Positions 24,802 to 34,666 are shown, counted from the first letter of the stretch. The stretch is 64,000 nucleotides of DNA from Oxalobacteraceae sp. CFBP 8761 (GCA_014841595.1 JACYUE010000001.1:500193-564192); one strand, 5' to 3'. The notes: a model not told the origin generated them from the sequence alone. A program made the numbers and translations.

Positions 24802-25676
24802 TCGACGAGTTCTGCGACACGCTCTGGCTGGAACAGGGCCTGGCCAAGAACTCGCTCGACGCCTACCGGCGCGACATGCGCCTGTTCGCCACCTGGCTGC
24901 ACGCGCGCCAGCCCGAGCGCGGCTTGCTGGGCGTGGGCGCGGACGACCTGGCCGCCTATTTCGCCGAGCGCCATCCCGACTCGCGCCCGAGCACGGCCAA
25001 CCGCCGGCTGTCGGTGCTCAAGCGCTTCTATGGCCTGGCGCTGCGCCGCAACCGCATCGACGTCGACCCGTGCCTGAAGATGGCCTCGGCGCGCCAGCCA
25101 ACCCGGTTCGTGCACACGGTGAACGAACACCAGGTCGAGGCGCTGCTCGCTGCGCCCGACGTCGCCACGCCACTGGGCCTGCGCGAACGCACGATGCTCG
25201 AACTGATGTATGCCAGCGGTTTACGGGTGTCGGAACTGGTGGCCCTGAAGCTGGTCGAAGTGAGCCTGAACGACGGCGTGTTGCGGGTGACGGGCAAGGG
25301 CAGCAAGACGCGCCTGGTGCCGTTCGGCGAAGAGGCGCGGCGCTGGATCGAGCGCTACCTGAAGGATGCGCGCGGCATCATCCTCAATGGCCAGATGGAC
25401 GACGCCCTGTTCGTCACCAGCCGCGGCGGTCCGATGACGCGCCAGATGTTCTGGATCCTGATCAAGAAGCACGCCAAGAAGGCCGGCATCACCGGGCCGC
25501 TGTCGCCGCACACGCTGCGCCACGCGTTCGCCACGCACCTGCTCAACCATGGCGCCGATCTGCGCGTGGTGCAACTGCTGCTGGGCCACGCCGATATCTC
25601 GACCACGCAGATTTATACCCACGTGGCGCGCGAACGCCTCAAGCGCCTGCACACCGAGCATCATCCCCGCGGTTAG
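24774..25676 (+). CDS. xerD: Site-specific tyrosine recombinase XerD
   Basis: A 300-residue recombinase that with XerC resolves chromosome dimers at dif. The SAM-like N-terminal domain (about 5-90) contains WLEQGLAKNSLDAYRRD. The catalytic domain carries the R-K-H-R-H-Y set: arginine in YASGLRVSELV, lysine in TGKGSKTR, HTLRHAFATHLL, LLGHADIST and the nucleophile tyrosine in QIYTHV. Length and N-terminal sequence fit XerD better than XerC or a mobile-element integrase. It overlaps the end of ogt. Confidence 0.94.
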   Translation: MATTVDLSLIDEFCDTLWLEQGLAKNSLDAYRRDMRLFATWLHARQPERGLLGVGADDLAAYFAERHPDSRPSTANRRLSVLKRFYGLALRRNRIDVDPCLKMASARQPTRFVHTVNEHQVEALLAAPDVATPLGLRERTMLELMYASGLRVSELVALKLVEVSLNDGVLRVTGKGSKTRLVPFGEEARRWIERYLKDARGIILNGQMDDALFVTSRGGPMTRQMFWILIKKHAKKAGITGPLSPHTLRHAFATHLLNHGADLRVVQLLLGHADISTTQIYTHVARERLKRLHTEHHPRG

Positions 25677-25761
25677 CGTTAAGGCAAGCCGGGATCGGCG
25701 CGGTAGTCCATAATGGCCGGTCAGGACGGTAGCCCTACCGCTCCATCATATCGAGGTGACT

Positions 25762-26001
25762 ATGGCACGGAATAATTTTCAATACGAAAAACGGCAACGG
25801 GAACTCGACAAGAAGCGCAAGGCCGACGACAAGGCCAAGCGCAAGCTCGAACCAAAGAATGACGTCGATGCCGATGGCAACGCCATCGTGCAAGACAGCG
25901 ACAGCACCAGCGACAGCACCAGCGACAGCACCAGCGACAGCGACAACAATGCCGACAGCGACGCGGTCGCTCCGGCAGCCGTGCCTGCCAGCCCGGCCTG
26001 A
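25762..26001 (+). CDS. Small charged protein with an Asp/Ser repeat tail
   Basis: A 79-residue protein. The first 35 residues are strongly basic and helical (NNFQYEKRQRELDKKRK, then KAKRKLEPK), and the rest is acidic and low-complexity with a repeated S-D-S-T unit. GAGGTGACT precedes the ATG at 25762, a good ribosome site, which argues for a real gene. The function is unknown; the basic part could bind nucleic acid. The repeated part is encoded by a 12-base tandem repeat and probably varies in length between strains. Confidence 0.6.
   Translation: MARNNFQYEKRQRELDKKRKADDKAKRKLEPKNDVDADGNAIVQDSDSTSDSTSDSTSDSDNNADSDAVAPAAVPASPA
25897..25944 (+). repeat. 12-bp tandem repeat within a small gene
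   Basis: Four consecutive copies of the 12-mer AGCGACAGCACC, the last with changes at its end. The unit is a multiple of three, so gain or loss of copies changes the length of the acidic tail without shifting the frame. Confidence 0.85.
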
Positions 26002-26225
26002 ACCCATCATTGAACTAACCGCGGCAATTGCGGTCTGAGCCATCTGAATGCGACAAGCTGCCAGCTGGCTGCCCGAGTTGATGGCAGGGTGCAATTGCCT
26101 TCTTACCTCCCCAATTTTTCGCCAGCGCGCCATTTGCCGCTTCGCACACAAAGCGTGTCTCGCAGCATGCCACTGACAGGCTTGTATCCCTGATTGCTGT
26201 CACCGCCCAAGCGAAAGGCGCTGCC

Positions 26226-28337
26226 GTGAGCAAGCTACTGCCAGATTCCCCGGGTCGTCCGGCGGCTGACCCATCCGGGGCCGGCGTACAAGCCTTCGAC
26301 TGGCTCTACCATTTCGTTACGGCCCTCGAGCTGGCGCCGGCCGTTGCCGTGCACTCGATGGACCGCGCCGGCATCATCCGCTTCTGGAACCATGCCAGCG
26401 AAGAGCTGTACGGCATCCCGTCGGGCGATGCCGTGGGCCGCGCGTTTCGCGACCTGGTGTTCCACCTCGACCGCCAGCCCGAATTCGAAGATGTCATCGC
26501 CACCATCTGGCGCACCGGCCAGGCGCCGCAGGCAAGCGACTGGCTCGTGCAATCGATGACGGGCCGCCGCCACTGGGTCTATTCGTGCCACTATCCCGTC
26601 AAGCACGACGACGTGATGCACGAAGTGTTCTGCATGGAAATCGACATCACGGCGCGCAAGGAGGCCGAGACCAATCTCGAGCAGGCTGCGCAAGTGTTCC
26701 AGAATGCACGCGACGCCATCATCATGATGGATGCCGAGTACCGCGTGCGCGCCGTCAATGGCGCCTTCACCGCCATCACCGGGCATGCCCCCGATCGGAT
26801 CATCGGCCAGCCGCTGGCCAGCCTCGGCTGGGGCGTGGACGACGACTTCTATCAACGCATCTGGACCGGGCTCGAAGGCGCCGACCACTGGGAAGGCGAA
26901 CTGGCCAGCGCGCGCAGCAACGGCCAGCGCTATCCGGTGCGCGTCACGCTGACGGCCATTCGCGATGCGCACGGCGACGTGTCGAGCTATATGGCGATGC
27001 TGTCCGACATAAGCGAGCGCAAGCGCATCGAAGAGCAGGTGCGCCACCAGGCCGAGCACGACGCCCTCACGGGCCTGCCCAACCGCATCCTGTTCCTGGA
27101 CCGCTTGCACCAGGCCCTGGCCACCTGGCGCCGCCAGGGCAGCTGCTCCGCCGTCATGTTCCTCGACCTCGACAAGTTCAAGGCCGTCAACGACACCCAC
27201 GGCCACCAGGCCGGCGACATCGTGCTGCGCGAAGTGGCGCTGCGCGTACGCGCCTGCGTGCGCCAGGTCGACACCATCAGCCGGCTGGGCGGCGACGAGT
27301 TCGTCGTGCTGCTGGCCGACATCAAGGGCGCCGACCAGGCCGCCCACGTGGCCGTCGCCGTGACCCAGGCCGTGGCGCTGCCGATCGACATCGGCGGCCA
27401 GGAGGTGACGCTGTCGGCCTCCATTGGCATCGCGCTGTGCCCGGACGATGGCGCCGAAGTCGATACCTTGCTGCACCACGCCGATGTCGCGATGTACCAC
27501 GCCAAGCAGAACGGCCGCGGCAGCTTCCAGTTTTTCAGCCCCGCCATGAACGCCCACGTGATCGAGCGCGTCGAGCTTGAGAACCGCCTGCGCCAGGCGC
27601 TCGACGGCAAGGAATTCATGCTGCAATACCAGCCTGCAATCGAAGTGGCGACCGGGCGCGTGACATCGGTCGAAGCGTTGCTGCGCTGGCGTCATCCGCA
27701 ACGCGGGCTGTTGTTGCCGCACGAATTTTTGCCGGTGGCCGAGGAGTCCGGGCTGATCGTCCCGATCGGCGAATGGGTGCTGCGCGCAGCGTGCCAGCGG
27801 GCGCGTGCGTGGCGCCATGCCGGTGCTGCGGTCGCGGTGGCGGTCAACCTGTCCGACGCCCAGCTGGAACACGACGGCTTGCTGCCGGCAATCGACGCCG
27901 CATTGGAGGGCGCCGGCCTGCCGCCCGCCGCGCTCGAACTCGAGATCGCAGAAGACGCGCTGATCCGGGGCGAGCCCGCGTTTGCCGATACGGCGCTGGC
28001 GCTACGTGCCCGCGGGGTGCGGCTGAGCATCGACCGCTTCGGCACCGGCCTGTCGAGCCTGGAAGCATTGCGGCGCTTTCCGCTCACCACGGTCAAGATC
28101 GACCGCAGCTACGTGGGCGACGTCGGGCACGATCCGGTGGACGCCGCGATGGTGCCGGCCATCATCGCGGTGGCGCGCAGCCTGCAGCTGCGGGTGGTGG
28201 GAGAGGGCGTGGAAACCGCCGAGCAGCTCGACTTTCTGCGCCGGCATGGGTGCGACGATTACCAGGGGTTCTATGCCAGCGCGGCCAGTACACGGCCGAA
28301 CCTGAGTCCGCACCGGTCCTGGTACATGAGACCCTAG
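26226..28337 (+). CDS. PAS-PAS-GGDEF-EAL signalling protein with a degenerate EAL domain
   Basis: A 703-residue cytosolic protein, starting at a GTG. Two PAS domains (about 30-145 and 150-270) precede a GGDEF domain with the active site GGDEF at 355-359 and an upstream RxxD (RQVD) that can form the inhibitory I-site. The EAL domain (about 435-700) keeps SVEALLRW, but the metal-binding DDFGTG motif reads DRFGTG, the later motif is GEGVET, and the final Q-G-Y/F-x-x-x-x-P region is altered (QGFYASAAST). It is therefore probably an active diguanylate cyclase whose EAL half is impaired or regulatory. It stands alone between a small gene and a convergent enzyme gene. Confidence 0.9.
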   Translation: MSKLLPDSPGRPAADPSGAGVQAFDWLYHFVTALELAPAVAVHSMDRAGIIRFWNHASEELYGIPSGDAVGRAFRDLVFHLDRQPEFEDVIATIWRTGQAPQASDWLVQSMTGRRHWVYSCHYPVKHDDVMHEVFCMEIDITARKEAETNLEQAAQVFQNARDAIIMMDAEYRVRAVNGAFTAITGHAPDRIIGQPLASLGWGVDDDFYQRIWTGLEGADHWEGELASARSNGQRYPVRVTLTAIRDAHGDVSSYMAMLSDISERKRIEEQVRHQAEHDALTGLPNRILFLDRLHQALATWRRQGSCSAVMFLDLDKFKAVNDTHGHQAGDIVLREVALRVRACVRQVDTISRLGGDEFVVLLADIKGADQAAHVAVAVTQAVALPIDIGGQEVTLSASIGIALCPDDGAEVDTLLHHADVAMYHAKQNGRGSFQFFSPAMNAHVIERVELENRLRQALDGKEFMLQYQPAIEVATGRVTSVEALLRWRHPQRGLLLPHEFLPVAEESGLIVPIGEWVLRAACQRARAWRHAGAAVAVAVNLSDAQLEHDGLLPAIDAALEGAGLPPAALELEIAEDALIRGEPAFADTALALRARGVRLSIDRFGTGLSSLEALRRFPLTTVKIDRSYVGDVGHDPVDAAMVPAIIAVARSLQLRVVGEGVETAEQLDFLRRHGCDDYQGFYASAASTRPNLSPHRSWYMRP

Positions 28338-28345
28338 TGCGGCGT

Positions 28346-29290
28346 CTAGTCGAACAGCCGGATCCTGGCCAGAACCTGCCCGTGGTCCGACGACTCGGGC
28401 AACGCCAGGTTCAGGTGATCGTTCAGGTACACCACATCGATGACTTCGCCGATCGCCTCGGGCAGTGCCGGATTGAATTCGGGCGACACCAAAATGTGGT
28501 CGATCGTCGAGTGGCGCGTGTCGTGCAGGATCGAAAACCCCACATGGCGCTGGTGATCGAGCCGGCGCTGTACCTGGCTCGCGTCATACAGCCGCTCGGC
28601 CTGCGGCGTGCCTGCCCCCAGCACGATCTCGGTTGTCACCGAATCGGCCACATCGTTGAAGTCGCCCAGCACGATGCGCGGGCGGCGGTGCGTGTGCGCC
28701 ATATCCGTCAGCAGCACGCGTAGCGCGGTCGCCTCGGTGCCGCGCCGGATCAGCGAGCGCAGGCATGCCAGCGCGTACAGGTGCGGGTCGGCCCCGCTGT
28801 CGCTCGAGCGGTAATCGGGGCGGCGCGATTTTAAATGCACGACGATCACGTCGATCACCACGCCCGACGGCGCAATCACACCCGCATGCAGCGGCGCACG
28901 CGTGAAGCGATCGGGGTCGCGGCTTCCCGGTGGCATCGTGACATTGGCCGGAAACTTGCCCAGTTCGGTGCCCGGCTCGGCCAGTGGCAGGCGCGAGACG
29001 AGAGCCACGCTGGGCGTCAGGCGCACGGCGCCCGGGTCGGGATCGAAGCCGATATGGTGCGCGTCGCGGTAGCGCCGCGTGCGCTGCAGGACTTCCGCCA
29101 GCACGCTCTGCGAGAAAATTTCTTGAAAGCCGATCACGTCGGCATTGATCAGGTCGAGCTGGTGCGCCGTCCAGTCCAGTTTGGCTTCGTATTCGTCGGC
29201 CGTCGTGGGTGCCAGATTGTCGTACAAGCGTGCACCAGGCGGTGCCAGATTGAAAGTGTTGAAGGTGGCAAACCGAAGTTCTTCCTGCAT
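28346..29290 (-). CDS. Endonuclease/exonuclease/phosphatase family protein
   Basis: A 314-residue enzyme of the EEP fold. Motifs in order are ATFNTFNL, the metal-binding glutamate in DVIGFQEIFS, VIVVHLKSRRP, GDFNDVADS with the catalytic D-x-N, and HSTIDHILVS followed by SSDHGQV. These define a Mg-dependent phosphoesterase, but the substrate (nucleic acid, phosphoinositide or other) cannot be told from sequence. There is no signal peptide. It converges on the GGDEF gene with an eight-base gap and is divergent from ybaK. Confidence 0.82.
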   Translation of the reverse strand: MQEELRFATFNTFNLAPPGARLYDNLAPTTADEYEAKLDWTAHQLDLINADVIGFQEIFSQSVLAEVLQRTRRYRDAHHIGFDPDPGAVRLTPSVALVSRLPLAEPGTELGKFPANVTMPPGSRDPDRFTRAPLHAGVIAPSGVVIDVIVVHLKSRRPDYRSSDSGADPHLYALACLRSLIRRGTEATALRVLLTDMAHTHRRPRIVLGDFNDVADSVTTEIVLGAGTPQAERLYDASQVQRRLDHQRHVGFSILHDTRHSTIDHILVSPEFNPALPEAIGEVIDVVYLNDHLNLALPESSDHGQVLARIRLFD

Positions 29291-29328
29291 AATAGAAACC
29301 CCTATTGTTCGTCTTTAGCGTAACACGC

Positions 29329-29820
29329 ATGGCCAAGAAAGAGCACGTCTCCGAGACCCCCGCCACCCAATTCCTGCGCAAGCATGGCGTGGCGTTTTCC
29401 GAGCATCCGTATGCGTACCAGGAGCACGGCGGTACATCGGTCTCGTCCGGCGCGCTGGGCGTGCCGGAACATGACGTGGTCAAGACCCTGGTCATGCAGG
29501 ATGAAGCAGCCAGGCCATTGATCGTCCTGATGCACGGCGATTGCAAGGTATCGACCAAGAATCTGGCCCGCGCCATCCCCTGCAAGTCGGTCGAACCATG
29601 CAAGCCGGATGTGGCCCAGCGCCATTCAGGGTATCTGGTTGGTGGAACATCGCCGTTCGGCATCCGCAAGGCGATGCCGGTGTATGTCGAAGAAAGCATC
29701 CTTCAACTCGACAAGATCTATATCAACGGCGGGCGCCGCGGCTATCTGGTCGGCATCGCTCCGCGCGTGCTGGTCGATGTGCTGCAGGCGCTGCCGGTGA
29801 ACTGCGCCATCGCCGAGTAG
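29329..29820 (+). CDS. ybaK: Cys-tRNA(Pro)/Cys-tRNA(Cys) deacylase YbaK
   Basis: A 163-residue editing enzyme of the YbaK/EbsC family that hydrolyses mischarged Cys-tRNA(Pro). Typical segments are TPATQFLRKHGV, VVKTLVMQ and SGYLVGGTSPFGIRKAMPV, the conserved substrate-pocket signature. The ATG at 29329 leaves only 38 bases to the divergent phosphoesterase gene. An upstream in-frame start would overlap that promoter region. Confidence 0.92.
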   Translation: MAKKEHVSETPATQFLRKHGVAFSEHPYAYQEHGGTSVSSGALGVPEHDVVKTLVMQDEAARPLIVLMHGDCKVSTKNLARAIPCKSVEPCKPDVAQRHSGYLVGGTSPFGIRKAMPVYVEESILQLDKIYINGGRRGYLVGIAPRVLVDVLQALPVNCAIAE

Positions 29821-29909
29821 CTTCGTCGTACCCATCCGATGGTGTATATTCACGCACCAATTTCCGGTAGAAGAATGAGCCCGATACCGGCGCCCACGAA
29901 AGAGACACG

Positions 29910-30527
29910 ATGAACACCCTGATTGCCACCATTGCCGCCTATTTGCTCGGTTCGATTTCCTTCGCGGTCGTGATGAGCCGCGCGTTCGGCCTGTCCGACC
30001 CGCGCACGTATGGCTCGAAAAACCCCGGCGCCACCAATGTGCTGCGCAGCGGCAGCAAGAAAGCCGCGATTGCCACGCTGGTCGGCGACGCAGCCAAGGG
30101 CTGGCTGGCTGTCTGGCTGGCGGTGCGCTATGGCTACGATTACGGGCTGGACGATACGGGCATCGCGCTGGTCGCCATCGCCGTGTTCATCGGCCACTTG
30201 TGGCCCGTGTTCTTCCGCTTTGTCGGCGGCAAGGGCGTGGCCACCGCGCTGGGCGTGCTGCTCGGCATCAATCCATGGCTGGGCCTGGCGACGCTGGCCA
30301 CCTGGGTCATCATTGCCTATGCGTTTCGCTACTCGTCGCTGGCCGCGCTGGTGGCCGCCGTATTTGCGCCCTTGTACTACGGCCTGCTGTTCGGCGTCGA
30401 TGCCATTCTGCTGGCCGTGATCGTCATGAGCGCGCTGCTCGTGTGGCGTCACCGCGGCAATATCGGCAACCTGATCGCGGGCAAGGAGTCCAAGCTCGGC
30501 AGCAAGTCGGGCGCGGCACGGAAGTAG
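29910..30527 (+). CDS. plsY: Acyl-phosphate:glycerol-3-phosphate acyltransferase PlsY
   Basis: A 205-residue integral membrane enzyme making lysophosphatidic acid, the first step of phospholipid synthesis. It has about five hydrophobic segments and the three PlsY motifs: [22 protein letters not shown] and [22 protein letters not shown] Lys-rich tail ends the protein. The gene seems to be transcribed alone or together with the downstream DsbA-like gene. Confidence 0.95.
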   Translation: MNTLIATIAAYLLGSISFAVVMSRAFGLSDPRTYGSKNPGATNVLRSGSKKAAIATLVGDAAKGWLAVWLAVRYGYDYGLDDTGIALVAIAVFIGHLWPVFFRFVGGKGVATALGVLLGINPWLGLATLATWVIIAYAFRYSSLAALVAAVFAPLYYGLLFGVDAILLAVIVMSALLVWRHRGNIGNLIAGKESKLGSKSGAARK

Positions 30528-30672
30528 GGTGGGCGCGGCCGGCGAGGCGGCTCCGCCGTCCACGCGTTCAACTGGCCGGGATGAGCAGCGTGCGCGGGGT
30601 TTTTACGGAGGCGTTACCATAGTCGGCAATAGCGGCACATTCGTGCCGCGCCGGACAGAAAGGTGGTACGCC

Positions 30673-31341
30673 GTGACCAAGCAACTCAGGATTGATTTCG
30701 TGTCGGACGTCTCGTGCCCGTGGTGCGCAGTCGGTCTCAAATCCCTTGAACAGGCACTGTTGAACGTGGGCGACGACGTGCGCGTCGACCTGCATTTCCA
30801 GCCGTTCGAACTGAACCCGAACATGCCGCCGGAAGGCCAGGACATCGTCGAGCACGTCACTGAAAAATATGGTGCCAGCCTCGAGCAGCAGGCATCCAGC
30901 CGCGACATGATCCGCGAGCGCGGCGCCGCGGTCGGCTTCACGTTCGACATGGAGCGGCGCGGCCGCATCTACAACACCTTCGACGCACACCGCCTGCTGT
31001 CGTGGGCCGAAGAAGAAGGCAAGCAACGCCAGCTCAAGGTCGCGCTGCTCGAAGCGTATTTCACCCGCTGCGAAGACCCGAGTAACCACGCCGTGCTGCT
31101 GCGCGCGGTCGAGAGTGTGGGCCTGGAGCGCGAGGCGGCCGCGCGCATCCTGGCGTCGGACGAATACAAGGACGAGGTGCGCGAGCGGGAGCAGTTCTTC
31201 CTCAATGCCGGCATCAAGTCGGTGCCGGCCGTGATCATCAACCAGAAACACCTGATTTCGGGCGGTCAGTTGCCTGAAGTATTCGAGCGCGCGCTGCGTG
31301 AGATTCCGGGCCTGGAAACGCCGGCCGACGCCGTCGCTTAA
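30673..31341 (+). CDS. DsbA-family oxidoreductase (FrnE-like)
   Basis: A 222-residue thioredoxin-fold protein without a signal peptide, hence cytoplasmic. The active site is CPWC in VSCPWCAVGLK, followed by FQPFELNPNMPPEGQ, FTFDMERRGRIYNTFDAHRL and the cis-proline segment GIKSVPAVIIN, all typical of the FrnE/2-hydroxychromene-isomerase-related branch. The GTG at 30673 has AGGTGG about seven bases upstream and is preferred to a much earlier in-frame start. The four last bases overlap the convergent phosphoesterase gene. Confidence 0.9.
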   Translation: MTKQLRIDFVSDVSCPWCAVGLKSLEQALLNVGDDVRVDLHFQPFELNPNMPPEGQDIVEHVTEKYGASLEQQASSRDMIRERGAAVGFTFDMERRGRIYNTFDAHRLLSWAEEEGKQRQLKVALLEAYFTRCEDPSNHAVLLRAVESVGLEREAAARILASDEYKDEVREREQFFLNAGIKSVPAVIINQKHLISGGQLPEVFERALREIPGLETPADAVA

Positions 31342-32183
31342 GTCAGATCGAGGACCACCGGCTGGTGGTCCGACGCCGCCGTCTCGGACTGCACGTCAAG
31401 TGCGGTCAGGCGTGGCGCCAGATCGTCAGTGACGAAGAAATAATCGTAGCATTCAGGCCGCTCGGGCCACGGATAGCCGTGCAGCCCGGTGGTCGGCGCG
31501 CGCGCCATGTCGCCGTGCACGACGCGCCAGGCATCGACCAGCGCCAGGGCACTGCCTTCCGGCGGGGCCAGCAGCGCCGCGTAATCCGGCGCATCGGGCG
31601 CGAAATTGAAATCACCGCACAGGATCGCCGAGCCGGGCCGAAAGCCCAGCTGGTATGGAGCGTCCAGGTTCGGATCGGGCTGGAACAGCAGGGCGCGGGC
31701 ACTGGCCTCGGCATGCAGTTCGCGGATCCGATTGACCTGCGCCATGCGCTGGACGGGCGAATAATATTCGAGATGCGTCGTGAGCAGGCGCAGCTTGCCG
31801 CCAGGTGCTTCGACCACCGTTTCGAGCAGGCCACGCGGCATGCCGGCCGCATGGTGCGGGTCGGCCGGCCACGGCAGCAGATGACGGTGCACCTGCGAGA
31901 TGCGGTACTTGGACAGGATCAGGTTACCGAACAGGCGCGGGACATTGTTCTGGTAAATCTCGCTCGGCGCGTGCTCCATCGCGTGGTAGCCGCCAAAGGC
32001 GCCGGCGAGTTGCTTGAACTGGTTGGCGCTGGCGCTGCCTTCGAGCTCGGGGTGATTCGCAGCCACCTCTTGCAGGCAAATCACATCGGGGTTCAAGCGG
32101 CGCAGCACGTCGATCATCGCGTGAATGCGGATCCGACCGTCCTTGCCACAACCCCAATGAATATTCCAGCTGACTACGCGCAT
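31338..32183 (-). CDS. Endonuclease/exonuclease/phosphatase family protein
   Basis: A 281-residue EEP-fold phosphoesterase. It begins at once with the fold, MRVVSWNIHWGCG, then DVICLQEV with the metal-binding glutamate, LTTHLEYYS, ILCGDFNFAP and a final ASDHQPVVLDL. Short insertions differ from the other EEP protein at 28.3 kb, so they belong to different subfamilies and are not a recent duplication. No signal peptide is present. The substrate is unknown. Confidence 0.82.
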   Translation of the reverse strand: MRVVSWNIHWGCGKDGRIRIHAMIDVLRRLNPDVICLQEVAANHPELEGSASANQFKQLAGAFGGYHAMEHAPSEIYQNNVPRLFGNLILSKYRISQVHRHLLPWPADPHHAAGMPRGLLETVVEAPGGKLRLLTTHLEYYSPVQRMAQVNRIRELHAEASARALLFQPDPNLDAPYQLGFRPGSAILCGDFNFAPDAPDYAALLAPPEGSALALVDAWRVVHGDMARAPTTGLHGYPWPERPECYDYFFVTDDLAPRLTALDVQSETAASDHQPVVLDLT

Positions 32184-32327
32184 TGCTCACCTCCGTAAAA
32201 CTTGATCGACGGATATTGCCACCGTTTTAATGGCAACGGTCACACCGTAGGATCGGTGTCAGACAGGCAAGTTCAATGTTGGCGGCAGGCTGTTTCTCGT
32301 GGCCTAGGGCTGGTTTTGGAGAGGTGT

Positions 32328-33368
32328 TCAGGCCGCTTCGAGCTCGTCCAGCGGCCAGCGCGGACGCACATTGAACGCGTAATCGCGCTGCGCCAGCGCA
32401 GGGTTGCGCTCAAGACGCATCGCCCCGGCAAACGCAATCATCGCGCCATTGTCGGTGCAAAATTCCAGCTCCGGATAATAGACCTTGAACTTGCGCTTGG
32501 CCGCCGCCGCATTGAGCGACGCGCGCAACTGCTTGTTGGCGCCAACGCCGCCGGCGATCACCAGCCGGTTCAAACCCGTGTGCTTCATGGCGCTCACGCA
32601 CTTGGCGGTGAGCACGTCGACAATCGCGTCGACAAAGCCGCGCGCAATATTGGCCTTGTCCTGCTCGGGAATATCCGCAATCACCTTGACGTCGTGGTTC
32701 TTGACGACGGTAAGCACCGCCGTTTTCAGGCCCGAAAAGCTGAAGTTGAAATCCTTGCTGTGCAACATTGGCCGCGGCAGTTTGTAGGCCGCCGGATCGC
32801 CGCGCTCGGCCAGTTGCGAGATCGCCGGGCCACCCGGATAGCCCAGGCCCAGCAGCTTGGCCGACTTGTCGAAGGCTTCGCCGGCGGCATCGTCCAGCGT
32901 TTCGCCCAGCAGCGTGTAACTGCCCACGCCATCGACGCGCATCAGCTGCGTGTGACCGCCCGAGACGAGCAGGGCAATGAATGGAAAGTCCGGCCGTTCC
33001 GATGCAAGCAGCGGCGAGAGCAGGTGGCCTTCGAGATGATGTACGCCCAGCACAGGCTTGTCGAGCGCGAGCGCCAGGCTGCATGCCACCGACGAGCCGA
33101 CCAGCAGCGCGCCAGCCAGGCCGGGGCCTTGCGTGTAAGCGATGGCGTCGATGTTCGACGCCGGCAGATTGGCGCGCTTGAGCACCTCGTCCAGCAGCGG
33201 AATGGCGCGCCGGATATGGTCGCGCGAGGCCAGTTCGGGCACCACACCACCATATTCTTCGTGCATCGCGACCTGCGAGTGCAGGGCGTGGGACAGCAGG
33301 CCGCGCTCGGTGTCATACAGAGCAAAGCCGGTTTCATCGCAGGAGGATTCGACGCCGAGAACGATCAT
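32328..33368 (-). CDS. tsaD: tRNA N6-adenosine threonylcarbamoyltransferase TsaD
   Basis: A 346-residue ASKHA-fold enzyme that transfers threonylcarbamoyl to A37 of tRNAs. It begins [16 protein letters not shown], carries the metal-binding histidines in [12 protein letters not shown], and has [21 protein letters not shown] and [13 protein letters not shown]. Length is normal. TsaE is encoded at 17.9-18.4 kb. As is common in betaproteobacteria it is upstream-divergent from rpsU-type genes only at a distance here; DAHP synthase lies just upstream on the same strand. Confidence 0.96.
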   Translation of the reverse strand: MIVLGVESSCDETGFALYDTERGLLSHALHSQVAMHEEYGGVVPELASRDHIRRAIPLLDEVLKRANLPASNIDAIAYTQGPGLAGALLVGSSVACSLALALDKPVLGVHHLEGHLLSPLLASERPDFPFIALLVSGGHTQLMRVDGVGSYTLLGETLDDAAGEAFDKSAKLLGLGYPGGPAISQLAERGDPAAYKLPRPMLHSKDFNFSFSGLKTAVLTVVKNHDVKVIADIPEQDKANIARGFVDAIVDVLTAKCVSAMKHTGLNRLVIAGGVGANKQLRASLNAAAAKRKFKVYYPELEFCTDNGAMIAFAGAMRLERNPALAQRDYAFNVRPRWPLDELEAA

Positions 33369-33457
33369 GTGGAAAGCCAGGTGGATTGAGCGGAACCGGG
33401 CATTCTACCGCAGGGCAGAGGGCGCCGCCGCCCACCCTGCGGATGTTGCGCGGTTTA

Positions 33458-34519
33458 TTACGGACGCTGCAGCAATTCCTTGTGCGCTTCGCGCAGCATG
33501 GTTTCGGTTTCGTCCCAGCCGATGCAGTCGTCGGTCACCGAGCAGCCATAGACCAGCTGCGACAGGTCACTTGGAATCGACTGGCTGCCGCTGACGATGT
33601 TCGACTCGATCATTACACCCACCAGCGACTTGTTGCCATGACGGATTTGCTGGATGACGTCGGACATGACCAGCGGTTGCAGTTCCGGCTTCTTGTAGCT
33701 GTTGGCGTGCGAGCAGTCGACCACCAGGTTGGCCGGCAGCTTGGCCTTGGTCAGCGCCTGTTCGGCAATGGCCACCGAGACCGAATCATAATTCGGCCGG
33801 CCGCCGCCGCCGCGCAGCACCACGTGACCATAGGCGTTGCCGCTGGTGCGCACGATGGACACGGAACCCTGGCCATTGATGCCCAGGAACGCGTGCGGGT
33901 TCGACGACGACAGCACCGCATTGATCGCAATGCTCACGTCGCCATCGGTGCCGTTCTTGAAGCCCACGGGCGTGGACAGGCCGGACGACATTTCGCGGTG
34001 CGTCTGCGATTCGGTCGTGCGCGCGCCGATGGCGGTCCAGGCGATCAGGTCGCCCAGGTATTGCGGCGAGATCGGATCGAGTGCTTCGGTCGCGGTCGGC
34101 AAGCCGATTTCACAGACGTCCAGCAGGAACTGGCGCGCGCGCTCCATGCCGACCTCGACGCGGAACGAATCGTCCATGAACGGGTCATTGATATAGCCCT
34201 TCCAGCCGGTGGTCGTGCGTGGCTTTTCGAAATACACCCGCATCACCAGCACCATCGTCTCGCTGACCTCATCCTGCAGCGCCTTGAGGCGGCGCGCATA
34301 GTCGAGGCCAGCTTCGGGATCATGGATCGAGCACGGGCCCACGACGACAAACAGACGCTTGTCCTTGCGGTCGAGGATATTGCGCAGCGTTTCGCGGCCC
34401 TGCATCACGGTGGCATAGGCGCGGTCGTTCAGCGGCAGGGTGGTATGCAGCTCGACCGGCGTTGGCATGCGGGCGAACGAGCTGACGTTGGTATTTTCGA
34501 TTTGTGGCGTACTGGTCAT
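33458..34519 (-). CDS. aroG: 3-deoxy-7-phosphoheptulonate synthase (DAHP synthase, class I)
   Basis: A 353-residue enzyme condensing phosphoenolpyruvate and erythrose-4-phosphate, the entry step to aromatic amino acids. Signatures are VVVGPCSIHDP, MRVYFEKPRTTTGWKG, ATEALDPISPQY, the GFKNGTDG segment and VDCSHANS. It is an AroF/G/H-type enzyme; which amino acid inhibits it cannot be read with certainty. It is divergent from ybiB, with about 150 bases between for both promoters. Confidence 0.95.
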   Translation of the reverse strand: MTSTPQIENTNVSSFARMPTPVELHTTLPLNDRAYATVMQGRETLRNILDRKDKRLFVVVGPCSIHDPEAGLDYARRLKALQDEVSETMVLVMRVYFEKPRTTTGWKGYINDPFMDDSFRVEVGMERARQFLLDVCEIGLPTATEALDPISPQYLGDLIAWTAIGARTTESQTHREMSSGLSTPVGFKNGTDGDVSIAINAVLSSSNPHAFLGINGQGSVSIVRTSGNAYGHVVLRGGGGRPNYDSVSVAIAEQALTKAKLPANLVVDCSHANSYKKPELQPLVMSDVIQQIRHGNKSLVGVMIESNIVSGSQSIPSDLSQLVYGCSVTDDCIGWDETETMLREAHKELLQRP

Positions 34520-34666
34520 GATGCGATCTATATTTCTTTTGGGGATGGATCAGTGTAAGCGGAAATTGCTGTATGTGCACATGCGCGGCCCCAAATGGCG
34601 GCGCCGGGCGACGCTTCACACCCGTGCGTGCTGCCGCAGTGCGACGTTCCCGTGTATCCTTTTGTC

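Noticed and set aside
24774..25676. XerD as the integrase of the tRNA-Ile2 islet
   Set aside because: It is the housekeeping recombinase by sequence and lies 17 kb from the islet, overlapping ogt.
28346..32183. The two EEP-fold enzymes as a recent gene duplication
   Set aside because: They share only fold motifs; N-termini, lengths and spacing of motifs differ, so they belong to separate subfamilies.
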